DNA of 64,000 nucleotides from Nocardioides humi (GCF_006494775.1 NZ_CP041146.1:4650001-4714000); one strand, 5' to 3'. Counted from the stretch's first letter, positions 17,139 to 26,061 are shown. Made by a program: numbers and translations. Notes: generated by a model from the sequence alone, not told the origin.

Positions 17139-19109
17139 TCAGCCGCCGAACACCCGGGTCATGATCTGGGCCCGCAGTGACTCCGCGCGGGCCCGCTGGA
17201 CGCGGACCTTGGTGAGGATGTCGGGCACGACCGAGCGGACCGAGTTGGGACCGCGGTCGACCGAGCCGATCCCGCTCGCCTCGGCCTCGGTCATGCCCAT
17301 GTCGAAGGAGCGGATGGAGAACCAGACCTGCTGGGCGCCGTAGTGGGTCTGCCGCTCGCCCTTGTAGTTGGTGGCCTGGAACTCGTGCACGACGTAGTGG
17401 TAGCGGCCGTCCCACTTCTGCAGCGCCTTCCGCTCGGCGGTCATCCCGCTCGGATCCTCCTCGCCCGACGCCGCCGCCTGCTCCGGGTGCTCGGTGAGCT
17501 CGCGCTCGCCGGTCTCGATCACCAGGTTCGCCTGGACGACGAACGCCTCCACCTCGCGCAGGAACGAGAGCATCTCGGTGAGCGCCTTCCCCTGCCCGCC
17601 CTTGCCGCGAGCGGCGGCCGCCGCCATGATCGCGTCGGACAGCATCGTGAAGGCCTCGGTGGCGGCCGCCTTCGTCCCGGCGACCGACAGCAGCTGCTCG
17701 CAGTAGTTGTTGTTCGCGTCGACGTAGGCGGTCGTCGCGTTCCGCTCGGTGTTCAGAGCGGCCTTGTACGCGTCCAGCGTGCCCGCCTCCTGGACCGCTC
17801 CCTGGGCCTTGGCGTCCTGCTCGGCCTGGGTGGCCTCGTCGACGTAGCCGTAGGCGGCGTTCATCTTCGCGAGGATGTCCTTGCCGGCCTCCTTGGCCGG
17901 CTCGACGACCAGCGTCTTGACCACCTCGACGACCGCGCCGTGGGGGCCTCCCTTCCCGGCGCCGGTGATGGCGGCCTTGACGCCCTTGGCGCCGACGCCG
18001 AGCAGCTTCAGCTGATCGCTGGACAGGTCCTTCAGGGGATCCCCGCCCTTTCCGAGGCCCAGCTCGGTCAGGCCTCCGATCACCCCGGCGGCCGCCTCCG
18101 GCCCGCCCAGCGCCTTGACCGCCGCCTCGGAGCCCGCCCCGCCGATCCCGGCGAGGGCCTCGGCCGCCTTGTCGACCTCGTCGAGCTTCTTCTTCGCCGC
18201 CTCGAACTTGGCCTTGGCCTGCATCGCCTCGACGGCCGTCTTGGTGTTGCGGGTGGTGACCGCCGCCGTGTTGCGCGTGGTGGCCGTCTTCGTCCGGCTC
18301 GCCGACGCGCCGGCCAGCGCCGGCGCCAGGGCCTCGTACTTGCCGGTCGCGGCCTGCAGCGCCCGCTGCGCGTCCGCGACGCGGGGGTCGGACTGGAGCT
18401 GCTCGTAGGTCTGGCGCAGGTCCTCCGTCGCGTTCCCGCTCGCGCCCACGGCGTTCTCGACCACCCCGGCCGTTCCCGCCTCGTCGGTCACGTCCTTCAG
18501 GCTCGTGCCGGCGAACTGCTGCGCCACGGCCTCCAGGCGGGCCTCCTGGAACATCAGGCTCGAGTAGTGGCCCTTGAAGTTGGACAGCGCGGTGTTCTGG
18601 GGACCCGCATGGGCGAGGTACAGCTCGAGATCCGTGATCAGCGACGCGTTGATGCCGACCGCCTCCATGGGGATCGCCATCGCCAGGGGGTTGTCCCGGC
18701 CCACCAGCCGGTTGCCGAGGTTGGACACGCTGAAGTCCTGGTGGATGGAGGCGGCCGCCACGCCCTTGACGATCTTCGGCTGGTCCTCGCGCAGTTGCCT
18801 GAGCAGCGACTCGGCGATCGACATGTCGCGGTCGTTGCCGATCTGGAGCTCCACCTTGGTGGGCCAGTTCGTCTTGGACAGCTCCATCGCGCCCTCGTTG
18901 GCGATGGAGTCGACCTCCCCGGCACGCTGCAGGACGGGGCCTGCGGCCCGCCCGCCCAGCAGCGTGGAGATGGCCCGGTTGCCCGCGAGGGCACCGAGCC
19001 CGTGCAGATTGTCCGGTGTGTGCGCGTGCCCGCGCGTGGTCAGCGGGATGGCCTGCAGGGGCGGGTCGGCCTGCAGGTCGTCCTCCGGTGCATGGCGGCG
19101 CCTGGTCAT
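17139..19109 (-). CDS. Candidate eCIS cargo protein with DUF4157-type N-terminal motif
   Basis: 656 residues. I chose the ATG at 19109 (MTRRRHAPEDD); upstream codons are in the divergent promoter. Residues 36-63 read GLGALAGNRAISTLL... VLQRA, the same short signature (LQR/GxxxxxGNxxxxxLL, then LQR) found at the start of the DUF4157 protein next door and in many eCIS-linked toxins. The body is Ala-rich and mostly helical (about 120-560) with one glycine-rich hydrophobic stretch (about 310-410). It ends in a compact domain rich in aromatic residues ('WDGRYHYVVHEFQATNYKGERQTHYGAQQVWFSIRSF'). No known enzymatic motif is visible. It is divergent from the DUF4157 gene across a promoter with a perfect GCCCGATCGGGC palindrome. 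I do not recognise the C-terminal domain. Confidence 0.75.
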   Translation of the reverse strand: MTRRRHAPEDDLQADPPLQAIPLTTRGHAHTPDNLHGLGALAGNRAISTLLGGRAAGPVLQRAGEVDSIANEGAMELSKTNWPTKVELQIGNDRDMSIAESLLRQLREDQPKIVKGVAAASIHQDFSVSNLGNRLVGRDNPLAMAIPMEAVGINASLITDLELYLAHAGPQNTALSNFKGHYSSLMFQEARLEAVAQQFAGTSLKDVTDEAGTAGVVENAVGASGNATEDLRQTYEQLQSDPRVADAQRALQAATGKYEALAPALAGASASRTKTATTRNTAAVTTRNTKTAVEAMQAKAKFEAAKKKLDEVDKAAEALAGIGGAGSEAAVKALGGPEAAAGVIGGLTELGLGKGGDPLKDLSSDQLKLLGVGAKGVKAAITGAGKGGPHGAVVEVVKTLVVEPAKEAGKDILAKMNAAYGYVDEATQAEQDAKAQGAVQEAGTLDAYKAALNTERNATTAYVDANNNYCEQLLSVAGTKAAATEAFTMLSDAIMAAAAARGKGGQGKALTEMLSFLREVEAFVVQANLVIETGERELTEHPEQAAASGEEDPSGMTAERKALQKWDGRYHYVVHEFQATNYKGERQTHYGAQQVWFSIRSFDMGMTEAEASGIGSVDRGPNSVRSVVPDILTKVRVQRARAESLRAQIMTRVFGG

Positions 19110-19178
19110 GGTCCCCACGGTGCGGGCAGGCCGGCCCGGCCGCCTAGGGTGCTCATGCGGACGGGCGAGCAGTGAGCT

Positions 19179-19205
19179 CTGCCCGATCGGGCAGACGATC
19201 GGTCC
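19179..19205. promoter_or_regulatory. Palindromic CTGCCCGATCGGGCAG plus half-site at the cargo/DUF4157 divergent promoter
   Basis: 19179-19194 is a perfect 16-bp palindrome. A second CGATCGGT half follows at 19196-19203. It is centred between the cargo gene (start 19109, minus) and the DUF4157 gene (start 19283, plus), so one regulator could control both. Confidence 0.65.
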
Positions 19206-19282
19206 GTGCGGGTGCGCTGCGGGCTCTGGCAGGTGCCCCGGGCGCCCGGCAGGGTGGCAGGACCACACCCAGGGAGGTCGTC

Positions 19283-19903
19283 ATGATGGACCACGCCCAT
19301 GCCGACGCCGAACCCGAGCTCGACGCATCCGCCCGTACCCGACAGCCCGAGCCCGATCCGCTGCTGGCCAAGGCCGCCGCGGCCGGACGGCTCGACGTCG
19401 CCGGCCCACGCGGCGTGATCGGTCTCCAGCGGACGGCCGGCAACGCGGCCACCGCGCAGCTGATGGAGGACGACGCCCCACCGGTCCAGGAGGTGGTCGG
19501 CGGCGGAGGCAGCGCGCTCGACACCGAGGTGCGCGCGGACATGGAGGCGCGGATGGGCCAGGACTTCTCCGACGTCCGGGTCCACACCGACGCCGCGGCG
19601 GACAGCTCGGCCCGCTCGGTCAGCGCGCATGCGTACACGGTCGGCTCGGACATCGTCTTCCAGCGCGGCGCCTACGATCCGTCCTCCACGGCGGGCAGGA
19701 CCCTGCTCGCGCACGAGCTCACCCACGTCGTCCAGCAGCGCAACGGGCCGGTCGAGGGAACGCCGGTCGGCGGCGGGGTCTCGGTCAGCGACCCGTCCGA
19801 CCGGTTCGAGCGGGAGGCGTCCGCGAACGCCGAGGCCGTGATGGGCGCCCCGGCGCCGGTGCAGCGGGAGGCGGCCGAAGAAGAAGAGGAGCTCCCGGAC
19901 TGA
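19283..19903 (+). CDS. DUF4157 (eCIS core) protein with HELTH metalloprotease motif
   Basis: 206 residues. AGGGAGG ribosome site at 19271-19277. Residues 49-57 carry LQRTAGNAA. The DUF4157 domain (about 75-165) has 'LDTEVRADMEARMGQDFSDVRVHTDAAADSSARSVSAHAYTVGSDIVFQRGAY...TLLAHELTHVVQQR', including the zinc-protease HExxH motif HELTH near residue 143. DUF4157 is a hallmark of eCIS loci and is often fused to toxins. Here it stands alone, with an acidic tail (EAAEEEEELPD). It may process or deliver cargo; the divergent gene at 17139-19109, which shares the GN motif, is the obvious partner. Confidence 0.88.
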   Translation: MMDHAHADAEPELDASARTRQPEPDPLLAKAAAAGRLDVAGPRGVIGLQRTAGNAATAQLMEDDAPPVQEVVGGGGSALDTEVRADMEARMGQDFSDVRVHTDAAADSSARSVSAHAYTVGSDIVFQRGAYDPSSTAGRTLLAHELTHVVQQRNGPVEGTPVGGGVSVSDPSDRFEREASANAEAVMGAPAPVQREAAEEEEELPD

Positions 19904-19922
19904 CCGCGCTCCTGCCCGTCCC

Positions 19923-19936
19923 TGCACGATCGGGCA
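19923..19936. promoter_or_regulatory. Variant TGCACGATCGGGCA site upstream of the tail-sheath operon
   Basis: A one-mismatch version of the TGCCCGATCGGGCA palindrome, between the DUF4157 stop (19903) and the sheath start (20029). It extends the motif to a third eCIS transcription unit. Confidence 0.5.
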
Positions 19937-20028
19937 CCGGAGACTTCCTCCGGGGGCGACCTCGCAGACCTGTCGCCACCACAGCGAGGTGACGAGGCTG
20001 GGAGCAGTCCAACTGCTCAGGAGGCAGC

Positions 20029-21582
20029 ATGCCGAACTACCTCTCTCCCGGCGTCTACGTCGAGGAGATGCCGGCGGGCACCCGGCCCATCGAGGGTGTG
20101 GGGACATCGGTCGCCGCCTTCGTGGGTCTGGCCGCCAAGGGGCCGGTCAACGAGCCGGTCCTCGTGTCCAACTGGTCGCAATTCACCGACGCGTTCGGTG
20201 AGTTCGTCGAGAGCTCGTACCTCGCCCACTCCGTCTACGGCTGGTTCCTCAACGGCGGCGGCAACTGCTTCGTCGTACGGATCGCGCCGAACAGCTCGAA
20301 GGGCAACGGGACCGCGCCGAAGGCGATCACCCCGCCCAAGCAGGCCGAGCTCGGCGGCTACCAGGTCACCGCGATCGCCAAGGGCGCGCAGGCCGAGAAG
20401 CGGATCGAGCTGTCGGTCGAGCCCGCGGGCGGCGACAGCCCGCCCGACGACGAGTTCAAGCTCGTGGTCAAGCTCGACGGCAAGCCGACCGAGACCTACG
20501 ACAACGTCACCACCAAGGGCGCGGACAACAACGTCGCGACCAAGGTCAACACGGCCTCGAAGGTCATCAACCTCACCGAGACCTCCCAGGGCAGCGCGCT
20601 GACGCCGATCGGGCAGGGCAGCCTCGAGCTGGTCGCGCCCGAGCCCGAGCCGGTGCCGCCGACGACGGAGAACCTCGGTGGGTCCGACTACATCGGGGAC
20701 GTCGCCCAGCGGACCGGGTTCGGCGGGCTGGAGGCGGTCGACGAGATCACCATGGTCGCCGCCCCGGACCTGGCGGCCGCGCTCGAGCAGGGCGCGATCG
20801 ACCTCGACACCTTCAAGGCCGTGCAGCTCGGCATGATCGCCCACTGCGAGCTGATGGGCGACCGGGTCGCCATCCTCGACACGCCGCCGGGGCTCAACGC
20901 CCAGGGCGTCCACGACTGGCGGGTCAACCAGGCCGGCTTCGACTCCAAGTTCGCCACCATGTACTGGCCGTGGGTCGAGGTCTTCGACCCCACGGCCGGG
21001 TCCAACCGGTTCATCCCGCCGTCGGGGCACATGGCCGGCATCTGGGCCCGCAACGACGACAGCCGCGGCGTGCACAAGGCGCCCGCCAACGAGGTCGTCC
21101 GCGGTGCGCTGCGACTGCAGACCACGATCACCAAGGCCGAGCACGACCTGCTCAACCCGGTGGGCATCAACTGCGTCCGCTCCTTCCCGGGCCGCGGCGT
21201 CCGGGTCTGGGGCGCACGGACCCTGTCCAGCGACGCCGAATGGCGCTACCTCAACGTCCGCAGGCTCTTCAACTACCTCGAGGAGTCGATCCTGATGGGG
21301 ACGCAGTGGGTGGTGTTCGAGCCGAACGACCACCAGCTCTGGGCCCGGATCCGGCGCACGATCAGCGCCTTCCTCGTCAACGAGTGGCGCAAGGGCGCCC
21401 TGTTCGGCACCACGCCGGACGAGGCCTTCTTCGTCAAGTGCGACGACGAGACCAACCCCGCGGAGGGCATCGACGCCGGCCAGGTGGTCTGCCAGATCGG
21501 CGTCGCGCCCGTGAAGCCGGCGGAGTTCGTCGTCTTCCAGCTGTCCCAGTTCTCCGGTGGCACCAGCCTCGTAGCAGAGTAG
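20029..21582 (+). CDS. Contractile tail sheath protein
   Basis: 517 residues, start MPNYLSPGVYVEEMPAGTRPIEGVGTSVAAFVG, the standard opening of phage and eCIS sheath proteins. CAGGAGGCAGC precedes the ATG. The C-terminal sheath domain is intact ('LNVRRLFNYLEESILMGTQWVVFEPNDHQLWARIRRTISAFLVNEWRKGALFG... FFVKCDDETNP... VVCQIGVAPVKPAEFVVFQLSQF'). Sheath subunits form the outer contracting layer that drives the inner tube. This is the first gene of the long structural operon running to 32148. Confidence 0.97.
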   Translation: MPNYLSPGVYVEEMPAGTRPIEGVGTSVAAFVGLAAKGPVNEPVLVSNWSQFTDAFGEFVESSYLAHSVYGWFLNGGGNCFVVRIAPNSSKGNGTAPKAITPPKQAELGGYQVTAIAKGAQAEKRIELSVEPAGGDSPPDDEFKLVVKLDGKPTETYDNVTTKGADNNVATKVNTASKVINLTETSQGSALTPIGQGSLELVAPEPEPVPPTTENLGGSDYIGDVAQRTGFGGLEAVDEITMVAAPDLAAALEQGAIDLDTFKAVQLGMIAHCELMGDRVAILDTPPGLNAQGVHDWRVNQAGFDSKFATMYWPWVEVFDPTAGSNRFIPPSGHMAGIWARNDDSRGVHKAPANEVVRGALRLQTTITKAEHDLLNPVGINCVRSFPGRGVRVWGARTLSSDAEWRYLNVRRLFNYLEESILMGTQWVVFEPNDHQLWARIRRTISAFLVNEWRKGALFGTTPDEAFFVKCDDETNPAEGIDAGQVVCQIGVAPVKPAEFVVFQLSQFSGGTSLVAE

Positions 21583-21595
21583 GTAGGAAACCAGC

Positions 21596-22042
21596 ATGGC
21601 CCTCGCAGACAGCCTCGACAGTGCGGCCGCCAACGGCTTCATCGTCACCATCGACGGGATCCAGATCCCCAAGGTCAACCAGGTCAGCGGCCTCAAGCAG
21701 GAGGTCGACAAGATCGAGCTCAAGCAGCAGACCAGCGACGGCAAGTACGTCGTCCGCCAGCTCATCGGCCGGGCCAAGCCGGGCGAGTTCACCGTCACCC
21801 GCGGCCTGACGGACTCCAAGACCGTCACGGACTGGCTCAAGACCGTGTCCGAGGGCGACGTCGCCGGCTCCCGCAAGACCGCGTCCGTCGTGGTGACCGA
21901 CTACCAGGGCTCGCCGATCAAGACCTACAGCTTCACCAACTGCTGGGTGCGCAGCGTCGAGGTCAACGAGCTCAAGGCCGGTGCCGCCGAGCAGGCGACC
22001 GAGAAGTTCACGGTCTGCTTCGACGAAGTGACGGTGTCCTGA
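21596..22042 (+). CDS. Inner tube protein 1 (gp19/Hcp-like)
   Basis: 148 residues, MALADSLDSAAANGFIVTIDGIQIPKVNQVSGLKQEVDKIELKQQ, the T4 gp19-like tube fold found in all contractile systems. It lies 13 bp after the sheath stop with its own ribosome site (TAGGAAACC). It forms the hexameric rings of the inner tube. A second tube paralog sits at 24808-25245. Confidence 0.95.
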   Translation: MALADSLDSAAANGFIVTIDGIQIPKVNQVSGLKQEVDKIELKQQTSDGKYVVRQLIGRAKPGEFTVTRGLTDSKTVTDWLKTVSEGDVAGSRKTASVVVTDYQGSPIKTYSFTNCWVRSVEVNELKAGAAEQATEKFTVCFDEVTVS

Positions 22043-22482
22043 TGCAGCGCGGCCCCGCACTCGCCGACCCCGAAGGGGAGGCGGCGGCCGCGCGACGTAC
22101 GCACGAACCGGTGCTGCGCACGGAGTTCGAGTTCGAGCTGCCCCGGGGGTACGTCGACGCGGAGGGCGTCACCCACCGCCAGGGCACGATGCGGCTGGCG
22201 ACCGCCCGCGACGAGCTGCTGCCGCTCTACGACGCCCGGGTGCAGGAGAACGCCGCGTTCACGACCGTCGTCCTGCTCGGCCGGGTGATCACCCGGCTCG
22301 GCTCGGTGCCCGTCGTCAACGCCCAGGTCGTGGAGAGCATGTTCGCCAGCGACGTGGCGTTCCTGCAGGACTTCTACCGGCGGATCAACGCCGAGGGTCA
22401 CACCCGCGCGGCCGTGACGTGCCCGTCCTGCGACCACCGGTTCGCGGTCGACCTCGCAGGTGGGCGCCTGGGGGAATCGTGA
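22042..22482 (+). CDS. T4-baseplate-type tail assembly protein with C-terminal zinc-finger-like end
   Basis: 146 residues, ATG overlapping the tube stop by one base. 'VLRTEFEFELPRGYVDAEGVTHRQGTMRLATARDELLPLYDARVQENAAFTTVVLLGRVITRLG... VESMFASDVAFLQDFYRRIN' resembles the T4 baseplate-hub chaperone family that follows tube genes in eCIS operons. The tail 'VTCPSCDHRFAVDL' has a CxxC pair and may bind metal. An assembly-chaperone role is taken from family position. Confidence 0.8.
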   Translation: MQRGPALADPEGEAAAARRTHEPVLRTEFEFELPRGYVDAEGVTHRQGTMRLATARDELLPLYDARVQENAAFTTVVLLGRVITRLGSVPVVNAQVVESMFASDVAFLQDFYRRINAEGHTRAAVTCPSCDHRFAVDLAGGRLGES

Positions 22483-22637
22483 CGTACGGGGCCGACCGCA
22501 TCTACGCCGAGGTCTCGTACGTCGCCTACCACTTCCACTGGCCGCCGGACGCGATCCTCGACCTGGAGCACGGACAGCGGCTGCGCTTCGTCCACGAGAT
22601 CGGCGCGATCAACGACCGGCTGAACGAGGAGCGCTGA
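22479..22637 (+). CDS. DUF6760-like small eCIS protein
   Basis: 52 residues from a GTG that overlaps the previous stop by 4 bp (GTGA). The sequence 'GADRIYAEVSYVAYHFHWPPDAILDLEHGQRLRFVHEIGAINDRL' matches the small conserved protein found after the assembly gene in actinobacterial eCIS operons; its WPPDxIxxLEHxxR core resembles the small proteins that connect tail-assembly chaperone genes to the next tail gene in phages. Function unproven. Confidence 0.8.
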   Translation: MTYGADRIYAEVSYVAYHFHWPPDAILDLEHGQRLRFVHEIGAINDRLNEER

Positions 22638-22640
22638 CCC

Positions 22641-24686
22641 ATGGGCTGGTCCTGGCCCTGGCGCCGCGGGCCCGGCGCCGCGTCGCCGCCGGCCGCCGGC
22701 GCGGCGGCTCCCGCCTCCCCGCCGGCGCCCGCCCCGATGGGGTGGGCCTTCCTGCCGCCGATCCAACGCCAGGTCGCCACCGCGATGCCGACCCTGAGCC
22801 GCGACTTCGCGCCGGGCAGCTGGTCCTCCCCGGGCTTCACCGGGGCGATGACCCACGCCGTCACCGACACCGCGCCCGGCGGGCTGATCGATGCCGACGG
22901 CGCCGGCCTCGGCACGCCCTTCCTCGACACCCGCCCGTTCCCCGAGCTGCCCCTGCCGCCGCGGCGACCCTCCGCCCGGCCGGTGGCCCAGCGCTCCGTG
23001 CAGCGCGCGGCGACGGAGGAGGAGCCGCCGGTGCTGTCGGTGCCGCCGGTGCTGTCGGGGCTGTCGGGGCTGGCCGTGGTGCCGCCGGAGCCGGTGGAGG
23101 CCGAGCCGGCCCGGGAGCCCGGCGTCGAGCGGTCGGTGGCCGTGGAGGTCGTGCCGCTGCGGGTCCTCGGCCCCGCGCCGCTGCCGGCCGCGCCCGGACC
23201 CCGCCCGCTCACCACCGCCGGCACGGCGGCGCTGCCGCTGGTGCAGCGCGCCGCCGTCGCCCCCGAGCGCTCGGCGGCACCGCCGCCCACCCCGCCGCCC
23301 ACCCGCCGCCCACGCCGACCCTCGGCCCGGGCGCGCCCCCACCCGAGGTGCCTGCCGAGTCCCCGCCGGGCGAGGAGCCCACGGAGACCGCGACACTGGC
23401 CTCGTCGGCCGCCCCCTCCGCCGCCCTCTCGACCACCCTCTCGACCACCCTCTCGACCACGGCGTCCGACCCGGTGCCGGTCCCGATGCCGGTCCAGCGC
23501 GCCGTCGCAGCGCCCGCCGCAGCGCCCGTCGCAGCGCCCGGCGCCGGCCGGCCACGGATCGGCCTGGGACCGCCGCTGCCGGGGGTACCGGCCAGCGCCG
23601 TGGGTATGCCGCCGGCCCCGGCGCGGGAGCGCCCCGGCGCCGACGGGTTCACCGAGGTGGTGGTGCCGTCCCGGCCCAGCAGCCTGCCGCTGCAGCGCCG
23701 GGCGACGACAGCCCCGGAGGTCGCGCCCGCAACCACCCCGCCGCCCAACCTCTCGCCCAACCTCTCGCCGGACCTCTCGCCGGACCTCCCGCCGGACCTC
23801 CCGCCCGACCTCCCGCCCGACCTCCCGCCCGACCTCCCGCCCGACCTCCCGCCCGACCTCCCGCCCGACTTTCCGGCGGAGCTGCCGCTGGCCCGGCCGT
23901 CCGCACCGGTCCCCGATGCGCCCGCGCCCCCACTGCTCGGCACGGTCGCCCCGCTGCACATGGCGCGGCTGGACTCCTCCCTGGACCGCTCCGGGCCGGG
24001 CGCCGGCCCCGGGCAGCCGCGCCCGGTCCTCGCGGTCCGGCCCACGGGCTCTCCCGCCGCAGCGGCGCCGCTGACCGTCGTGCCCGTGCAGCGGATCGCC
24101 GCCGATCCGCCCGGAACCCGGCCCGCCGCCCACTCGCCCGCCCAGCCGTCCGTCCAGCGAGCCAGCCGCCGGCAGGCGGCCCCGCCGGACGACACCCCGC
24201 CGCAGGCGACACCCGCTGCACCGGCGGCACCGGCGGCACCGGCGGCACCGGCCGTCGCCGTACGGCTCTCCCCGGCGGAGCCCGCCCCGCCCCACTCCGC
24301 GCTCCCCGCGCTCCCGGCGTCCGCCGCGCCGGTCGTGCAGCGGGCCGCGACGATGCCGCCCGCCCCACCTGCGCCGCTCGCCCCGCTCGTCCGTCCGGTG
24401 CAGCGCGCCGCGGACCCGCCCACGATCCAGGCCGCCGAGGAGGCGCCGTCCGACGCCGGGCCGCCCCCGGCACCGAGGAGACCCCGGCCTCCGGAACGAC
24501 CCCGGACCAGCACCGGCCGCCGGGACCAGCGGGACCACCGGCGCCACCGCGCCCGCGTCCGGCGCTCCCAGCCCCGAGCAGGCCGAGGCGATGGCCCGCC
24601 AGATCTTCCCGCCGATCCTGCGGATGCTCCGCGGCGAGCTGCTCGTCGACCGGGAGCGCCGTGGGATCCGGACGGACCGGTGGTGA
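22641..24686 (+). CDS. Pro/Ala-rich eCIS protein with repeated VQRA motifs (three apparent frameshifts)
   Basis: Starts MGWSWPWRRGPG and, with frame corrections, ends '...PEQAEAMARQIFPPILRMLRGELLVDRERRGIRTDRW' at 24686. Reading frame moves three times, each by an apparent loss of one C: near 23301-23304 (ACCC, where the preceding repeat has ACCCC), near 24463-24468 (C5) and near 24501-24504 (C4). N- and C-termini are in the same frame, so three single losses restore it exactly. The long disordered middle carries at least nine (V/L/I)QR motifs (for example SVQRA, LVQRA, PVQRA) and (PDLP)n and (LSTT)n repeats. The QR motif also occurs in the cargo and DUF4157 proteins. Probable scaffold or cargo-loading protein; role unknown. 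Confidence 0.7.
23745..23873 (+). repeat. 12-bp tandem repeat encoding (PDLP)n
   Basis: About eleven copies of a 12-bp unit close to GACCTCCCGCCC run through the Pro-rich gene, giving SPNLSPDLSPDLPPDLPPDLP and so on. A shorter (CTCTCGACCACC)3 repeat lies at about 23428-23463. Such arrays are prone to copy-number change and to sequencing or assembly error. Confidence 0.85.
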
Positions 24687-24807
24687 GCACGGTGAGCACA
24701 GTGAGAGACCCGGCGAGAGACCCGGCGAGAGGCACGACGAGGAGCGCTGAGTCCCTGCTGAGTCACCCGTCCGACACTCGCCTCCCCGGCACGAGGAGGG
24801 ACGAGCG

Positions 24808-25245
24808 GTGAGCCAGCTCCAGGACGTCGAGACCGCGGTCAGCGTCTGCTACGTGGTGCAGATCGACGGCCAGGACCTCGGGGCCTTCACGGGCTGCGAG
24901 GGCATCGGCTGCGAGGTGGTGCTGGAGACCCGTGAGGAGGGCGGCAACAACGGCTTCGTGTGGCAGCTGCCCTCGCGGCTGAAGTTCCCCAACGTCAAGC
25001 TGACCCGTCCGCTGGGCCGGCAGACGGAGAGCATCGCCACCTGGATCTCCGGGGTGGTCACCGGCTACACCCGCCAGACCGCCGTCATCCAGGCGATGAC
25101 CGCCGACGGCGCGATCGTGGCGGAGTGGTCGCTGCACGACGTCGTCCCCGTGCGCTGGACCGGTCCGCAGCTGACGCCCGACCAGCCCAAGGTGCTCACC
25201 GAGACGCTCGAGATCGCCCACCACGGCTTCCTGCCGGCCGGGTGA
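24808..25245 (+). CDS. Inner tube protein 2 (gp19/Hcp-like paralog)
   Basis: 145 residues from the GTG at 24808 (VSQLQDVETAVSVCYVVQIDGQDLGAFTGCEGIGCEVV). ACGAGGAGGG precedes it. 'GFVWQLPSRLKFPNVKLTRPLGRQTESIATWI... LTETLEIAHHGFLPAG' is the conserved T4-like tube fold. Actinobacterial eCIS operons usually have two tube genes, one forming the bulk tube and one (this position, before the LysM gene) forming the ring next to the baseplate. That division is family knowledge. Confidence 0.92.
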   Translation: MSQLQDVETAVSVCYVVQIDGQDLGAFTGCEGIGCEVVLETREEGGNNGFVWQLPSRLKFPNVKLTRPLGRQTESIATWISGVVTGYTRQTAVIQAMTADGAIVAEWSLHDVVPVRWTGPQLTPDQPKVLTETLEIAHHGFLPAG

Positions 25246-25275
25246 GGCTGGGTCGATGGAAGGGGGAGACAGGTC

Positions 25276-26061
25276 ATGAGCAGCAGTCCGGTCGGGTTCG
25301 ACGCGGCCGCCGGGGGCGGCAGCGCCGGCGCGAAGCTCGAGCATGCCTACCTCCTGGTGCACGAGCCGTCCAAGGACGGCTCGCTCGCCGCGCCGGGACC
25401 CAAGCTCGGGCAGATCGACTTCCAGTTCAACCCCAAGGAGCTGCAGCTGCAGAAGCAGGCGAAGTGGAAGCGGGAGGAGGCCAAGGGCAACAAGTCGGCC
25501 TCGCCGCCGCAGTTCACCGGCGCCGACCCGTCCAAGCTCACCGTCGAGATGTTCCTCGACGCCTCCGCCGCACAGGACACCAGCGTGGTGAAGACCGTGG
25601 AGCGGCTCTTCGAGCTGACCGTGCCCACCGAGCAGTCCCTCACGGGCAAGAAGCCGTCCCCGCCGTGGGTCGTCTTCCGCTGGGGCGGGCTGACCGGCTT
25701 CCTGGCCTACGTCAGCCAGGTGCAGGCCAAGTACACGCTGTTCTCCTCCGGCGGCATCCCGGTCCGGGCGAGCTGCCAGGTCACCCTCGAGGAGCTGTCC
25801 GGCGAGCCCGCCCGCCAGAACCCCACCTCGGGCGGACTCGTGCCCCAGCGGGTCCACGACGTCGTCGAGGGCGACACCCTCCCCGCGATCGCGTACGCCG
25901 AGTACGGACGCCCCGCGCTGTGGCGGGCGATCGCCGAGCTCAACCGGATCGACGACCCGTCGCGACTGCGGCCCGGGACCCGCCTGCTGCTGCCCGCCCC
26001 CGACGACGTCGCGACGGGCGAGCGGACCCGACGGAGAGGACTCGGCCGTGCCGCACGGTGA
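25276..26061 (+). CDS. Tube-initiator protein with CIS_tube and LysM domains (Afp7/Pvc7-like)
   Basis: 261 residues. The N-terminal CIS_tube domain has the diagnostic 'LGQIDFQFNPKELQLQKQAKWKREEAKG', then 'LTVEMFLDASAAQDTSVVKTVERLFELT... PPWVVFRWGG'. A LysM domain at about 190-240 ('RVHDVVEGDTLPAIAYAEYGRPALWRAIAELNRIDDPSRLRPGTRLLLP') closes it. In Afp and PVC this protein joins tube to spike. Its end overlaps the VgrG gene by 14 bp. Confidence 0.93.
   Translation: MSSSPVGFDAAAGGGSAGAKLEHAYLLVHEPSKDGSLAAPGPKLGQIDFQFNPKELQLQKQAKWKREEAKGNKSASPPQFTGADPSKLTVEMFLDASAAQDTSVVKTVERLFELTVPTEQSLTGKKPSPPWVVFRWGGLTGFLAYVSQVQAKYTLFSSGGIPVRASCQVTLEELSGEPARQNPTSGGLVPQRVHDVVEGDTLPAIAYAEYGRPALWRAIAELNRIDDPSRLRPGTRLLLPAPDDVATGERTRRRGLGRAAR

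Noticed and set aside
23745..23873. Regular repeats that might suggest a CRISPR array
   Set aside because: Units are 12 bp without spacers and encode PDLP in frame; no cas gene nearby.
24683..24811. Short frame overlapping the Pro-rich gene stop (GTGAGCACGGTGAGC...)
   Set aside because: Repetitive (AGAGACCCGGCG twice), no family and no conserved length; it probably is the leader of the second tube gene.
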